Source: Timema cristinae (taxonomy: Eukaryota > Arthropoda > Insecta > Phasmatodea > Timematidae). Taken from it: DNA of 64,000 bases. Location: contig JBCFYV010000012.1 of assembly GCA_039000515.1 (NCBI GenBank), positions 36,388,387 to 36,452,386 of the forward strand, given 5' to 3'. Of the stretch, positions 10,430-22,546 are shown one piece after another. The notes under the pieces were generated by a model, which made no database searches, had not been told where the DNA came from, and saw only the letters and a program-made list of their open reading frames with translations. Position 1 is the first letter of the stretch, and each line of letters opens with the position of its first letter. The translations under genes were made by a program, and so were the position numbers.

Positions 10430-12300
10430 GTCATTGTAATATAAATGGTTCGGAACTCCACACGGACTTTCTCACTCTATTGTTTAAAAATTGAGATATT
10501 TACTTAAAACTCAGAACATATGTGAAACGAAATAATATACACTAGCAAACCCATGCATACATTGCACTATACTTATGTAAAACTTTTTTGTATTCGTGGT
10601 TTGAAATTTATAGCTTTATTTTTAAAGAATTAATGCCCTCATTTGTATGTTTGGACCAATAAAAAAGATCGATATTGGGTCCACAAGGGTCAACACTTCG
10701 TATTAAAATTTTGCCTTACGTTTAAAATTTTCGACATTTTATTAGGTGTTGCAAATCTTCATTCCATCGCATTGCTATTAAATTACTCGTTTAAAAATTT
10801 TGAGAAATAAAATTTGTAAATATTGACTATTGAGTCTATAATGGAGATAGATCAGTGTTGTACAAACATTTCTCCTGGGAGGCTTAAGGAAAAATAACAT
10901 AAGATTTTTGAGGGACTTACTTATATTTAATTATCCTTTAGTATTGTAGAATTATTGCGCTAAAACTTAAGCAGTATCTCATTACAAATAAAGCTCACAA
11001 AATGGTATTAATATATTTGTGAATATCTCAGAAACTTTAATTTTATAAAAAAAATATTTCAAATACATGTTTTTCATTTTTAATAGTACTACAATTTTGC
11101 AATTATAAGTTATTTAGTAGGTATCTCAAATAGTTGTGGAGATACAGAAATTTCCACTTCATTAAAGTACCCTAAAAGTAATTTTCATACGAAAATGTAA
11201 ATAGCTATTTTATTTGTGATCTTAATCAACGCTTTGATATAAATTTTGATCAAAATTGTTAGAGCCAAGTTTGAGAAATTCGATTTTTTTCTTTTTTCGC
11301 TTTTTATTATCATTTAATTATTATTATTTAGCACCGTCTTACTACCCGTTCGGGTTATACGCTTTAAGTACTAATTACGCTAATGGATTGGGAATTGGGA
11401 AGGTTGAATTAGAGGAAGTGAACCCGCATTTGCGTGGAGGGAGAGTGGAAAACCATTTAGGAAAAACCACCCCCAGTTCACCCGACCGAGATTCGAACCT
11501 CGATCTCCCCATCCTCAGAAGTCGAGCTTAACATGACTAGCGCGTTAGCCAACTACGCCACCGAGGCGGGTCGCTTTTTATTAATATTTTCTTAATTTTA
11601 GGGTTTAAACAGACACACATACAGATGGAATTGCAACATTTCGGGTTAGATTTTTTTTACGGTCGCAATACTTTACCTTTAGTGTTTGAAAAGTTAAAAA
11701 AAATACATATATTTGCGTATTGCTTGAAAGTTATTGGTTTTATAAAAATATGTTTCATTTAAAATATTTGTATTATAAAGAGGCCTACATATTTACAATG
11801 ATAAATAATTTTATATCTCAAATAGTTACGAAGATATGATAAAAAATAAGAATTTACGCTACAGACTGGAATCCTTAAAATCATTTTCCTGAAATATTTA
11901 GAGAAGTCATCTTTTTTTAAATATTTATAAATGTTCCAAAATAAAATTTATCAAAATCGTTAGAGCCAATTTTGAGAAAATAGATTTTTTTTCTTTTATC
12001 CCTTCAGTAAACTACCCATAATTTTAGGATTAGATATATAATTCTAAAAAACCCTTGGGGCAACCTTATGAAAACCCTATGTACCAAGTTCTAGCCCGAT
12101 TGGTAACACTAGATTAGGCTCTAGTCCGAGGTACAAATATACAGACAGACAAGTTCAAAAACAACTTTTTTTGATTCAAGAGGGGGGGGGGGTGTCATGA
12201 AACGTCAACATTCACCAAAATCTCAAGTTAGATTTTTTTGATGATCACAATACTTTCTCTACCTGTAAGACATCGGGAAAGTAAAAATGTGTAGGTTTTT
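10430..12300 (+). repeat. family F repeat, copy 1, interrupted by a SINE
   Basis: This stretch is the reverse complement of 18345-19875 over most of its length. Shared blocks include 'cttctcactctattg'-type sequence near 10460-10490, 'attaggtgttgcaaatctt', 'tattgactattgagtctata', 'ttagagccaattttgagaaa', 'cccgattggtaaca' and a final 'acaatactttctctacctgt'. Two internal segments resemble each other, each with 'gacagac/acagacaca' then 'caacattt...'. No coding frame survives. I cannot assign a class; it may be a non-autonomous element or a retrotransposon 3' region. The SINE at 11310-11570 is a later insertion. Confidence 0.75.
11310..11570 (-). repeat. SINE-1a copy with 13-bp target duplication
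   Basis: A full-length young copy. On minus it has head GCCTCGGTGGCGTAGTTGG (A box), a B box GGTTCGAATC, the conserved body, and tail ACCCGAACGGGTAGTAAGAC followed by TAAATAATAATAAT. The flanking 13-mer TCGCTTTTTATTA is present at 11297-11309 and 11571-11583. The empty site is visible in family F copy 2 near 19005-19040, where the flanks are contiguous. The 91-codon plus-strand frame here is a by-product of the repeat. Confidence 0.95.
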
Positions 12301-13000
12301 AATATGAAATTTATTTGTTATAATTAATTGAAGGTGTTGAAACAAGTTTTTGTGTCTGTTCTAGTATTAAAGATAACTTTTAAATCATGTGGTGATTTAA
12401 TAAGTCAATTTATAAAGTGTTCTTTAACTACGACAATAATGATGACGATAAGTTTGAGTATTTTTTACAATTCAGAAATTATAAAGTTATTGTAAATTGA
12501 TTAGATCATAAATAATATGGTGTTGACAATTTTGTGGCTCAGTTAAAAACGTTCACCCTATATTCCCGTGCGTGATCTATCTCTATACATTGACTATGCT
12601 CTAAGTATTTTAGGCAGATGTGTCACCAATATGCAGTTAATCCATAAGCCGCAACAGGATGAAGATTGACACATAAAACCCCTCTAAACGGACCACACGC
12701 GAGCAAATCGACCGTCGAAGCGTTGTATTCTGTGTTGTAAATAAGCCAAAGCGTTGTATTCTGTGTTGTAATGTTTGGTGAATCGTGCCAGTTGAAACAA
12801 CGAAGTAAAGCGCTACTGATTCCGTCTGTCAGTTTACCCGCACTTTACATGCCGTTCAACTTGTCTGGAGAGTGGCTGGTCAGGGAATCCCTGGAGGGAC
12901 GTTGCAATTTCAGGATAGGAGGACGCGTCATCAACACAATAAAATAAACAGATTATCTAGTATTGCTGGCCAAAAATAAAGAATAGTTGCAGGCAATTAT
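12300..13000. other. mixed intergenic sequence with a 31-bp duplication
   Basis: No gene seen. The string 'aagcgttgtattctgtgttg' occurs twice, near 12718 and 12749, as adjacent direct copies about 31 bp apart. The segment 12640-12950 is less AT-rich than its surroundings and could be a repeat I do not recognise. Confidence 0.4.
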
Positions 13001-13755
13001 GGACCGGTTGGTGGAGATAAGGAGAAGATCTGGTATAGAGATCAACAATGAGAAGTAAAAAGTGATGGGGATTTCAAAAAATAAAGAACCACCAAAAATC
13101 AAAATTGGTAACTAGGAGTTTGGAAACATAGAGGAGTTCAAGTACCTGGGAAGTCTGATGACAAAGGAAGAACTGCACCAAGGAAATCAGGTCAATGATC
13201 ACCATGTCCAAGAAGCTTTCAACAAGAAGAGTTTACCACTGACCAGCAAGTTTAAAGTGGAGCTGAGGAATAAGCGGATGAAATGCTATATTTGGAGCAT
13301 CGCACTATATAGAGCAGAAACATGGACTGTTAGGAAGATGGAAAATAAAAGATTTATTTATATTATAAATTATTATTATATTTATTATATAAATAATATA
13401 ATATTATAAATAAATACTTGGAGAGCTTCAAAATTTGATGCTGAGGAATATTTGAGAAGATCTAGTGGACAGGCATAGTGACAAATAAAGAAGTCCTAAA
13501 AAGAATGGGTGAGAAGAGAACCATTTTGAATGTGATTCTTAGATGCAAAGCAAACTGGACTGGACACATCCTTAGGAGGAACTGTCTTCTGCACGACTTC
13601 ATAAAGGGAAAGGTTTAGGGAAAGAGGGGCTTAGGAAGAAGGAGAATTCAAATATTTTATGGCTTGAAGGAAATAATAAAAATTCGAGAACTAAGGGAAG
13701 AGGCAGAGGATAAGGTGCATTAGAGGTCTAAGTACACTGACGAAAGGATTTGATA
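13000..13755 (+). pseudogene. RTE-like LINE reverse transcriptase, C-terminal remnant
   Basis: Conceptual translation in shifting frames gives the C-terminal part of a LINE protein. It runs EFKYLGSLMTKEE (start of the thumb region), HHVQEAFNKKSLPLTSKFK, MKCYIWSIALYRAETWT, then after an AT-rich interruption KEVLKRMGEKRTILN and ANWTGHILRRNCLLHDFI. This order is that of the RTE-type elements common in insects. An AT-rich insertion of about 65 bp (13350-13415) and several stops break it, and the catalytic part of the reverse transcriptase is absent upstream. It is a 5'-truncated dead copy. Confidence 0.85.
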
Positions 13756-15195
13756 TGTCGTAAGATAGAACACATAATAAATAATAATTATGATAAGAGT
13801 AGCCAACTGACTCAAATAACTATACATATCTTACCACTCCTAAAAGAGGCAGCTGCAGAGAACATTGTGTAACTTATGGATACATTAAATAAGGTTTTTA
13901 TGGACGGTTATAAATGTCAGCTGTTCGGATGGATACTAAGATATTATTATAATATGTATATATATTAGGTATGTGTGAAATTTAGAACTTCGGGAAAATA
14001 AGGATCAAATTTTATAATTTCAATTAAGTTAAATGTAGGGGCTGATGATGTAAAAAAATATTTTTTAATATGGCCAGCAAATCAGATAAAAACTCTGACC
14101 TGGTTGCAGTTTATAAGTCTGAACAGTAAAATTAAATTCTGTAATCTCCGAGAATTTCTTAAAGAAAATAATACGTGTATTCAAATTTGTATATTCATTT
14201 ATCTATAAATTTTAAGGGTTACATATAAAAAGCAAATAATATTTTGTAGAACAAGCTCTGAGCAAGGTTTTGATGTAAGCTAAAATAAAAAACTTAGACC
14301 TAATGCAACTATTATAGTTATGTATTTTTAATAAAGCATTTTTGGTTTGAATATAATTAAATTAAAAAACAGATTTTTAAAATTGACTATAAAAAAGTTC
14401 TTAAACAAAAAAAAATCATGGCATGATTTTAATAGTTACTTACACAATAAAACATTGATATATTTAAACTAATCGGAATAAATAAAAGTGAGCCACAGTT
14501 TTCTCCGTAAGGATACCAAATAAATTTCCCATCTGAGCCAGTGTGCCTGGCTACCTCTTACGTTTTAATTACCAACACTTTCACAAAAAGCACTGTTCGA
14601 CTCCAAAATATAAGTTTATCCAAATAGTATAAACTATTATATAAAAGAAAATTGATGTAATTCCAAATAACTACATCAACATAATAGACGTGTCTTGATG
14701 CAAATAAGTGCGGTGAAGGTGTATTTCATCGATAATTCTATATTTAAAAGTCACTTTTATCGTTATTTTGATTTGACAAATGTTTTCCTTCCTTAAAACT
14801 ATTCAGGGATAAATATTACCATCGTATAGCTAATGTCGTTATGTTATTTATTGGTGCTAAGCTGTGTTGACTAGCTAGTTGTAAAATAAAAGCAACTAAA
14901 TGTCGGGTATCTGGCTGCTTAACGGAAGATAAGGTTAATTTATTAATAAATTAATAATATTGTTAATGAACATTAAATTCAAACGCGACATTGATATATG
15001 TCCTTTTGTAATTTTTTTATCTTATTTTTTCCTAAAAAAATTCCAGAGAAAAAATTTACCCGCCCGCATTTCAGGAACAACCAATTTCCCGAAGTTTGGG
15101 ATTCCAGGTCAGCCTAATTATATTATATGTGAACATATAAGCAAATGTTAATGCATGAAGCCATATATAGCTGCATCTTAATAATCTTCCATGTT
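13756..15195. other. AT-rich, no gene seen
   Basis: Very AT-rich. A 63-codon plus frame (14960-15151) is not recognisable. No repeat could be assigned. Confidence 0.4.
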
Positions 15196-15199
15196 ATCT

Positions 15200-15372
15200 A
15201 CATTTAATTATATTAATGAGTTAAGTTTTATAAGGGTGGAATTCAGATTTGATGTACCTGTAGTAAGAGTAGAAAACCATATAGGAAAAGCCACTCTTTG
15301 TAAGTACATCCATCAAGGATTCAAACTCCCCGTCACCAGCAAACCAGATCAGACGGGACTGACGACTAACCT
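15200..15372 (-). repeat. SINE-1b fragment, cut by a MITE
   Basis: Plus-strand order 'attaatgagttaagt', 'gtagaaaaccatatagg', 'aaaagccactc', B box complement 'gattcaaactcccc' and 'ccagatcagacgggactgac'. The head end coincides with the MITE at 15377, which probably inserted into or beside it. Confidence 0.6.
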
Positions 15373-15376
15373 TTAA

Positions 15377-15926
15377 GACCAATTCACACAGAATTCTATG
15401 CTAAGCTATGCCTTGCTACGCCACGCTATGTTTTTTCCGATTGCTGGCCGGGCAATTTTTCCATCTCCTATTCTTGAGCCATCTTACTTTGCGCATGCGC
15501 ATAACTTAGCTTGGTCTCCATGTTGAACAGACGCAGTGCTGGTTTGGTGAAAATAACTAAAGATATGTTGTTTTCAATTTGTTTCGCGTGTATTTAAGTA
15601 ATATTATATTTAGGTTTTATATTTAATAGAGGTGTTTGTATTAAAATAGAAGCGTTAATTGAACAAGTCAAACCTCCACCTGCTAAATTTTCTTCTTCTT
15701 TCAAAACAGCTGCTAACAGCAAACATTTTGGAGAACATCGCCATGACTAAATTTCCGTGGAGCAGACCAAGAAGAAACAACTCTGAATTTTGGAGTGAAT
15801 AGAGGGACCATGTCTTAGCTTAGCATTGAGTGTGAAACCAAATTGACAAAGTCTTAGCAGAAGACAGCACAGCACATCATAGCATAGCATAGCTTAGCTT
15901 AGCTTAGCATTCTGTGTGTGTCTGTC
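15377..15926. mobile_element. 550-bp MITE flanked by TTAA
   Basis: The ends are related inverted repeats: GACCAATTCACACAGAATTC on the left, and GACAGACACACACAGAATGC when the right end is reversed. TTAA flanks both ends (15373-15376 and 15927-15930). Sub-terminal AGCTTAGC/ATAGC motifs are repeated on both sides in opposite orientation. No coding potential. TTAA targets are used by piggyBac and Kolobok elements. PIF/Harbinger (TTA/TAA) remains possible because the flank is ambiguous. A perfect TGCGCATGCGCA palindrome lies near 15493. Confidence 0.75.
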
Positions 15927-15934
15927 TTAATTCT

Positions 15935-16440
15935 TGGGTATTATAGTCGTGCCTTTGTACAGTATTTTTTAATGAAATTTTAAACCCATGGAAACATTAA
16001 AAACTCATGTGCAGACCTCTAATGAACCTCATATCATCACTATGATGCATTTAATGAACAATCCCACCTGGATGGGACTCAACAATGTCCCACGGAAATG
16101 ATAAACGTAATATGGCTTCTATGTTGCCGTTTATATATTCGGTATTTAGTGGTGGAGCAGTGAGTTTGTATCGAACGGTGAGCATGGCCTCCAAACCACC
16201 CAGGCTTGGCAACAACGTAGAACCAATCCAAACTTAAGAGCTATTCCCCGTCTGATCAATGATCATCTCTTATTAAAATCTTCTATTAAAATCACGTGAT
16301 TGTTAAATCACTAGTTCTTGGTATAGGTGATTAAAAAAACTCAACGAAAATACACGATCAACAATTTAAAGCTGCCTTTTTCACGCACGTATAACTTTGA
16401 CAAAGAATCTTAGTATCCTTCCAAGCTACCAAAAAACTAG
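15935..16440. other. no gene seen
   Basis: No recognisable gene or repeat. Confidence 0.4.
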
Positions 16441-16444
16441 TGCT

Positions 16445-16625
16445 GAATGGATTTGGAAAGCATAATTTGGAGGAAATGTACGCAATTTTCATTGAGAGAG
16501 CTTGGGAAACTATTTAAAAAGAACCAGTTTCACTATACCAAACCAAGATTCAAACCCAAAACTCCACGTCAACTGCACCCAATATAAAATGAAATTGAGA
16601 TTTTGTCGACGTGCTCATCAATGCT
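16445..16625 (-). repeat. SINE-1b fragment, diverged
   Basis: Retains 'tttggaggaaatgtacgcaa', 'gaaccagtttcactatacc' and B-box complement 'gattcaaacccaaa'. Heavily diverged, tail missing. Confidence 0.45.
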
Positions 16626-16629
16626 GGTA

Positions 16630-18340
16630 CGGCCAATTCTAAACGTAGTACACAAATAATGACAATGTAGCTTTGTTGGGCTTAATTTTGCTTTGCAAGA
16701 TTCCTCCATAACATCTAAGTCTTAATATAATAGAATTAGGGGTGATAGTTTTTGAAAAATTCATAACTTAGTTTCGTCAGTTGAAACTTTTTGAGCAAAT
16801 TAAAACATTTCAAGTTAAATTTAGTATTTAAAAAAATAAAACCATCATAAAAATCTGTTAATTTGATGAAGTAAAATATGTTTATAAATTGTCATTATCC
16901 ATTATTCCCCTGAAGCTGTTTCACCAAACATGTATGCCGATAGTCTATTAATATTTAATAGAGTGGCTTGACTTGAATCCGGAAAAAAAAGATTAAAATA
17001 AATAGTGTGTATAATGTTTTACTTTCTGATATATATGTATAAAGTATTGTATTCATAAAAACTTTCTACCCTGATAATCTGATGAATTTTGAAGTTTTAA
17101 ATGTCCCCAAACAGAAAAAAGTGGATTTTGCAGTTCTGCCTGTTAGTACTTGGAACTACACAGCTTAAACGGTTAAATGCGTTCAAGTTTGATAGCTAGA
17201 TGCTTTAAGATTTAAGGTCTTATCTCAATAATACATTCTGATTTTAATTTTAGATCCAAATTAAAGAATAGTTTGCCAATTACAAATTTTGAAAATTTAA
17301 AATTGTTCTAAAATGGCTTTCCAATTTTGTTTAGAATATTATGTTAAGTGTTTTACGTTAAAAAGAGAGAAAGAAAACTAGAAATTAATTTATAACACCT
17401 AATTGTACGTCTTTAATGGGTTTAGGATAGCCCAAAGGGGCAGAAAAACACGTCCGATTTGAAAAATAATTAGATGGCAAGTTGTTCGTTAACATAATGA
17501 TTAATTTTGACATTTATTTTTAGTCTTTAAAATAAAATTAAACTATTGAGATAATTCATTTACCATACAAACTCCTTTATTTAAAGGTAGTTGATGTGCA
17601 TTTTGTGCAACAACTAATCTCAGTATGCGACTTACAAAATAATTTAATTCAAAAATGAACAACACAGAGTCTTTTTGCGTAGTCACTGTGAAATAGGACG
17701 CCCTAAATACACCGATGAAATGTTTCAACCGTGCATGGAACGCTTAGCTATGAAGTTTGATACGTTACAAAGCGAGGGAGTTGAACACCAACCCTTAAGT
17801 GAGGTCACTAAAACGTGTGTTTAGTTATTTAAATCTTTAAAAACCTACTGCATGTAAGACCATAAATTAATTTGTAGAAATACATTAGGTTTATGAAATC
17901 CAGCCCAGTTTCTTTGTCAATCAAGGATAATACTTGTGCTGCCAATCCTGTAACACATACCTAATACATGTTGATGCAATCAAGTAAAATTTTTCCAAAC
18001 ATGTTCAAAACCTTAACTGAATATTATGGTTACCTATGGGAAGTTTAAATCTAGTTAAAGGTTGTTATTATTTTAAATTGCTGGGGTATGTTAGTCAGAT
18101 GATACCAGTAATCTTGAAATGTTTACAAAATTGCGTTGCCTGATTTCCCATTAGGCAACGCAGGAACAGTGCCTAGGGCCTACGAATGAAGCTTATATAA
18201 GTACTACAAAATTTTATTTTAAAAAGAAAAGAAAAAAGATGAGATATAAAAGATATGCAATTAAAACTTCAAAATTACATCTTCAAAACATAATTCTACA
18301 ATCAAATCTCTTTGTTAAATTTCCTGTGAATGCTTTTACT
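16630..18340. other. AT-rich; possible old family F relative at 16980-17350
   Basis: No gene seen. The segment around 17110-17330 ('gttctgcctgttagtactt', 'attttagatccaaatta') is loosely like family F but too diverged to be sure. A 61-codon minus frame (17543-17728) has no recognisable domain. Confidence 0.3.
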
Positions 18341-18344
18341 TTCT

Positions 18345-19875
18345 TGATATCTTACAGGTAGAGAAAGTATTGTGATCGTAAAAAAATTGAACTCAAGATT
18401 TAATGAATGTCAACGTCTGTACCTTAGAGTAGAGGCTAAACTATTTTACCGATTGGGCTTAGACTTGGTATACAGGGTATTCATAGGGTTGCCCCATGGG
18501 GTTTATGAAATTTAATATCTAACCCTAAAATTAAGGGTAGTTTACTGAAGGGCAAAAAGAGAAAATAATCGATTTTCTCAAAATCAGCTATAGCGATTTT
18601 GAACAAATTTCATTTCTATGCACTAATAGATATTAAAAACAAAATGTCTACTCTCAATTTTTCCGCAAAATGACTAAGTGTTCCGGTCTGAGGCGTAAAT
18701 TCTAATTTTTTTTATCATATCTCTAAAACTTTAGACGATATGGAATTATTTATCATAGAAAATATGTAGGTCTATTTATAATACAAATATTTTATCTGAA
18801 AAATATTAGTATTAAACCAATACTTTTCAAGCTAAACACAAATATATATGTATATTTTAACTTTTCGAACACTTCGGGTAAAGTATAGCAACAGTTAAAT
18901 CAAACCCAAGATGTTGATGGATGTTGACATTTCATGACTCCCGAGCCCTAAAAAGTGTTATTTGCAATTCCGTCTGTCTGTGTGTCTGTTTAACCCTAAA
19001 ATGAAAAGTTGTTTAATAAAGCGTGAAAAGAGAAAAAATTGATTTTCTCAAAATAAAATCTAACGATTTTGATTGAAATTCGTACTTATGCGTTGATTAA
19101 GATTATAAACCAAAATGGCTATTTTTCATTTTCCTATGAAAATGACTTTTAGGGTACTTAACAGAAGTGGAAATGTTCGTATCTCCATAACTATTTGTGA
19201 TACTAAATAGTTTATCATAGCAAAATTGTAGTACTATTAAAAATAAAAAAACTTTTATTTGAAATATATCTTTATAAAACCAATAGTTTCGGATATAGTG
19301 GCAAATATATTAATGCAATTTTGTGAGCTTAGTTCTACAGAAACACTATTTTATTTTTAACGCAATAATTCCATAAATAAAGTAGATAAGTAAGTCTCTC
19401 CAAAAGTTTGCTTTCTTTTATTTAACATCTTAGGGGAAATGTATGTACAGCAATGACCTATCTTCATCATTTTAGACTCAATAGTAAATATCTACCATTT
19501 TATTGGACTAAATTTATAAATGAGGAATTTAATAAAAATGTGATAAGATAAGATGTGTAATCCCTAATAAAATGTCGAAAATTTTAACCGGAAGCCGAAT
19601 TTTAATACGAGGTATTTACCTTTATGGATCCAAGATCTATATTCTTTTTTTTGTCCAAATATACTAGTGCAGACTTTAATTCTTTAAAAAGGAAATCATA
19701 CAATTTAGATCCGGGAGTCAAAAAAGTTTAACATAAGTATAAAGTCATTTTTGCTCGGGTTCGCTAATGAATATTATTCCGTTTCATATATATTACGAGT
19801 TTGAGTAAATATCTCAATTTTTAAATACTGGAGTGAGAAAGTTCGTGCGAAGTTCCATACCATTTTTTTTATGTG
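18345..19875 (-). repeat. family F repeat, copy 2, without the SINE
   Basis: Reverse complement of 10430-12300 as described for copy 1, and uninterrupted at the SINE target. Two tandem-like halves are visible. One starts near 18355 ('acaggtagagaaagtattgt') and the other near 18850 ('cgaacacttcgggtaaagta'). Each is followed by 'atgttgaca/gtcaacgtc', a short variable part, then 'cctaaaa-t-aa' and 'gattttctcaaaat'. The element therefore looks like a dimer of about 500-590 bp units followed by a single-copy segment (19340-19870). No coding frame. Confidence 0.75.
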
Positions 19876-20195
19876 ACACACTTATTCACTTTTTACTATC
19901 ACTATCTGTGTGCATAAACAACAGTTTTATATCAAGAAATACATGCTTCATTCACTCCATTGTTTAGTGACTAAAAAAATTCATTTGGCCGTCCCTTAGG
20001 AGCTTCAGTTCAATGAGTATACGCAGTCTAGAAACTGTTCTATAAAGAAGATAAGAAGTACCGAAGTAATAATCATTAAACCAATTGAGATTGTTATCAT
20101 TTATAATAGCTGGAACTTGAGTCACTTTAATCAACATGATTCCCAGTAAAAGGGTTAAAATCGAGTACATTTTATCCGTTTTATGGCAAAGTTTG

Positions 20196-20197
<2 letters not shown>

Positions 20198-20233
<36 letters not shown>

Positions 20234-20488
20234 GCACCGCGTCTTACTACCCGTTCGGGTTATACGCACTTACGCTAATGTGTAATGGTAGGGTGATTGT
20301 GAGATGAAATGAAGGACCTACAGTTTAACGTGGAATCCGAACCACGGTGGAGACCTGGCATTCCCCACATTCACAAGATGTCTTGTCAGAGGTGAAGGAA
20401 GGGTTTGGAAATCAGATAATTCTGTGCCGGGACCGAGGATTGAACCCCGGCCGCCAGCACAGAAGTCTGACACCTTACCCCTAGACCA
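20198..20488 (-). repeat. SINE-2 copy with 11-bp target duplication
   Basis: On plus: (TTA)n, then 'gcaccgcgtcttactacccg' (tail complement), 'gatgaaatgaaggacctaca', 'ccacggtggagacctggcat', B box complement 'aggattgaaccccgg', and the head complement ending at 'cctagac'. CAAAGTTTGTA flanks both ends (20187-20197 and 20489-20499). The last ~10 bp of the head seen at 63.5 kb are missing, so the copy is slightly 5'-truncated, as expected of target-primed reverse transcription. Confidence 0.93.
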
Positions 20489-20499
20489 CAAAGTTTGTA

Positions 20500-20834
20500 A
20501 TAAAAATATCTAGTGCCTTCGCGCACGAAAATTTGGCCCCGATTTTATTCACACTAGCTGGGGATATATATAATGGAGAAGGCAAATCATGTTCGTCATA
20601 GTTCTAACTTCAAGCACAAAGGGGCGATGGAAACCATAATCCCACTATCTTAGTTCAGGAATATACAATGGTAAATATTTTCATTCTAGTCAGAGATTAC
20701 GTAACCAAATATTCATCTCCAGTGAGTATTTAATCAAATGGTAGATACAGCACAAATACGTAGGACCCCTTATCCCAGTTGGAAGCATATTTACTTACTG
20801 AGCTAAGTGCTTTCAGATTCAACTTATGGGGCCA
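20500..20834. other. no gene seen
   Basis: No recognisable gene or repeat. Confidence 0.4.
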
Positions 20835-21000
20835 TGGCCGGAAATTTGATCAATGATGAGATTGAGGCTTCCTAATTCATAAATTATGATGAATTGACGG
20901 TTAGAATACTGACTGTGGTTTACGTTCTAAAATCAAGTTAGTTTGCAATGTATGCACTGACATAGTCTGTCGGTTTAGAAAGTTAACGTTAAATATCCTA
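20835..21000 (+). repeat. SINE-3 copy, 5' part diverged
   Basis: Contains 'tgatgaattgacggttagaa', 'ttctaaaatcaagttagttt', 'gtctgtcggtttagaaag' in SINE-3 order. The head is not clear. Confidence 0.55.
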
Positions 21001-21212
21001 GCAAAAAAACAACTTAATTTAAACTAGTTAAAAAGATTCACGTTGAGATAATACAATGTCTATTCCAAAATGAAATTAATCCATAAATGTAAGCTAAGAC
21101 TTAAGTCTAAGCTTAGTGTGTGGCAATTGTCTTAGGGAGGTTTATCAATATCTTATGCTGACTTCAAATATTGCATAGTTATAATACCAACACCCTATCT
21201 ATTTATTTTGGT

Positions 21213-21445
21213 CGCCGCGTCTCGCTATCCGTTTGGGTTATTCATATATGAACTAATAATTATGCTAATATGTTAAGGATATGGAAGGTCGAATTTATAA
21301 GAAGTGTATTCATATTTGCGTGGCTGAAGGGTGCAAAGCCATTTAAGAAAAATCCACCTCAGAACACCTGACAGGGATTTGAACCTTAATCTCTCCGTCA
21401 TCGGCAGTCCAATTTATTTCGAGAATTATGTCCTAGACCAGAGGA
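21213..21445 (-). repeat. SINE-1b copy
   Basis: On plus: tail complement 'cgcgtctcgctatccgtttg', 'cgaatttataagaagtgtat', 'atttgcgtggctgaaggg', 'aaaaatccacctcagaacac', B box complement 'gatttgaaccttaatctc', and a head ending at 'gtcctagacca'. Confidence 0.75.
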
Positions 21446-21908
21446 TGGCGATAGATTGATCTCGCAGAAATTCTCAGTCGATCGTGTAAGACAACATCGT
21501 CGCGAAAAGGCAAGTATACCTTGCATTATCCCATTATGATACGGATTATAAGATAGGGCCATAGTGTAATCTGTCAAGGTAAGACTTATCTTTCAGGATA
21601 AGCGGAGTGTACATTTAATTTATTTTACATATTTTCTATAAATGTAAGGCTATAAGTACTGGAGGAAATATTATATTTAAGGAATAAATACAAGTTGGAT
21701 AGAAAAAAATAATTAAAAATAGAGGGGAGAAATGAGGAGTGATCGTGGGACCTTTGATAAATGTAAAAGTCGATCGGGTCCCAAAAAAGGTTGCCGACCC
21801 CTGCCCTAGACTCTTCAACCACCGAAAAGGATAACACCATACTGCATTGAAAGTGAAAGAAAGGCTCAACAAAGTCGGTGAACACAAAGCAAATTAATAA
21901 CGCATGGT

Positions 21909-22180
21909 GGGTGAGCTGGGGTTCTGTGTGTGGTGTGTGTGGTCCGGGGTTCAATCCTCGGTCCCGGGACAGATTTATCTGACTACCAAACCCTTCCTTC
22001 ACCTCTGACAAGAAATCTTGTGAATGTGGGGAATGCCAGGCCTCCACCGTGGTTCGGATTCCACGTTAAACTGTAGGTCCTCCATTTCATCTCACAATCA
22101 CCCTACCATTACACATGAGTGTAAGTGCATACAATCCGAACGGGTAGTAAGACGCGGTGATAATAATAAATAATAATAAT
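21909..22180 (+). repeat. SINE-2 copy with 11-bp target duplication
   Basis: Head is degraded (GT-rich). B box GGGTTCAATCCTC, then 'accaaacccttccttcacct', 'aggcctccaccgtggttcgg', and tail 'atccgaacgggtagtaagac' with a TAATAATAAATAATAATAAT run. TAACGCATGGT is repeated at 21898-21908 and 22181-22191. The 140-codon minus frame over this area is a by-product of the SINE. Confidence 0.92.
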
Positions 22181-22261
22181 TAACGCATGGTTTACAGATT
22201 TTTCTCCTCGTGTCTGATCATGTTTTCTTTTTAACCATGCATTTTACACCATGATTACTAA

Positions 22262-22470
22262 AGAGTTCTGAGTTAAGGTTTCCGGGTTCATTTCCCGGCA
22301 TGGGCAAAAGGTTATCATTGGTGAAATTTTGGTAGGCCCATCTCATTTCATAGTGATGAATTAATGGCCGGGGACAGAATGCTATGTCTGTTCTAAATTT
22401 AAGTTAATTTATAAGTAATGTATTGATTTAATCAGTAGATTCAGAAAGTGCATCAAAAATAAAAAATGCC
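22262..22470 (+). repeat. SINE-3 copy
   Basis: Starts at 'agagttctgagttaaggttt', B box 'ccgggttcatttcccgg', then 'cccatctcatttcatagtga', 'tgaattaatggccgggg', 'gttctaaatttaagtta' and 'atttaatcagtagattca'. It ends in an A-rich stretch. Confidence 0.75.
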
Positions 22471-22546
22471 AAAGTGCTTTTTTTTGCGTTAACCAAGTCA
22501 TTTTACTCATCCCGTGTTGTTTTATTTGCACTAATATACACAAATT

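Noticed and set aside
11256..11531. 91-codon frame, and its near twin at 51453-51665
   Set aside because: Both are translations of the complement of SINE-1a. The similarity of the proteins reflects the repeat and not a gene family.
21625..22047. 140-codon minus-strand frame, similar to frames at 23422-23637 and 63399-63710
   Set aside because: All three cross SINE-2 copies (shared [17 protein letters not shown]-type words come from the SINE). Not a protein family.
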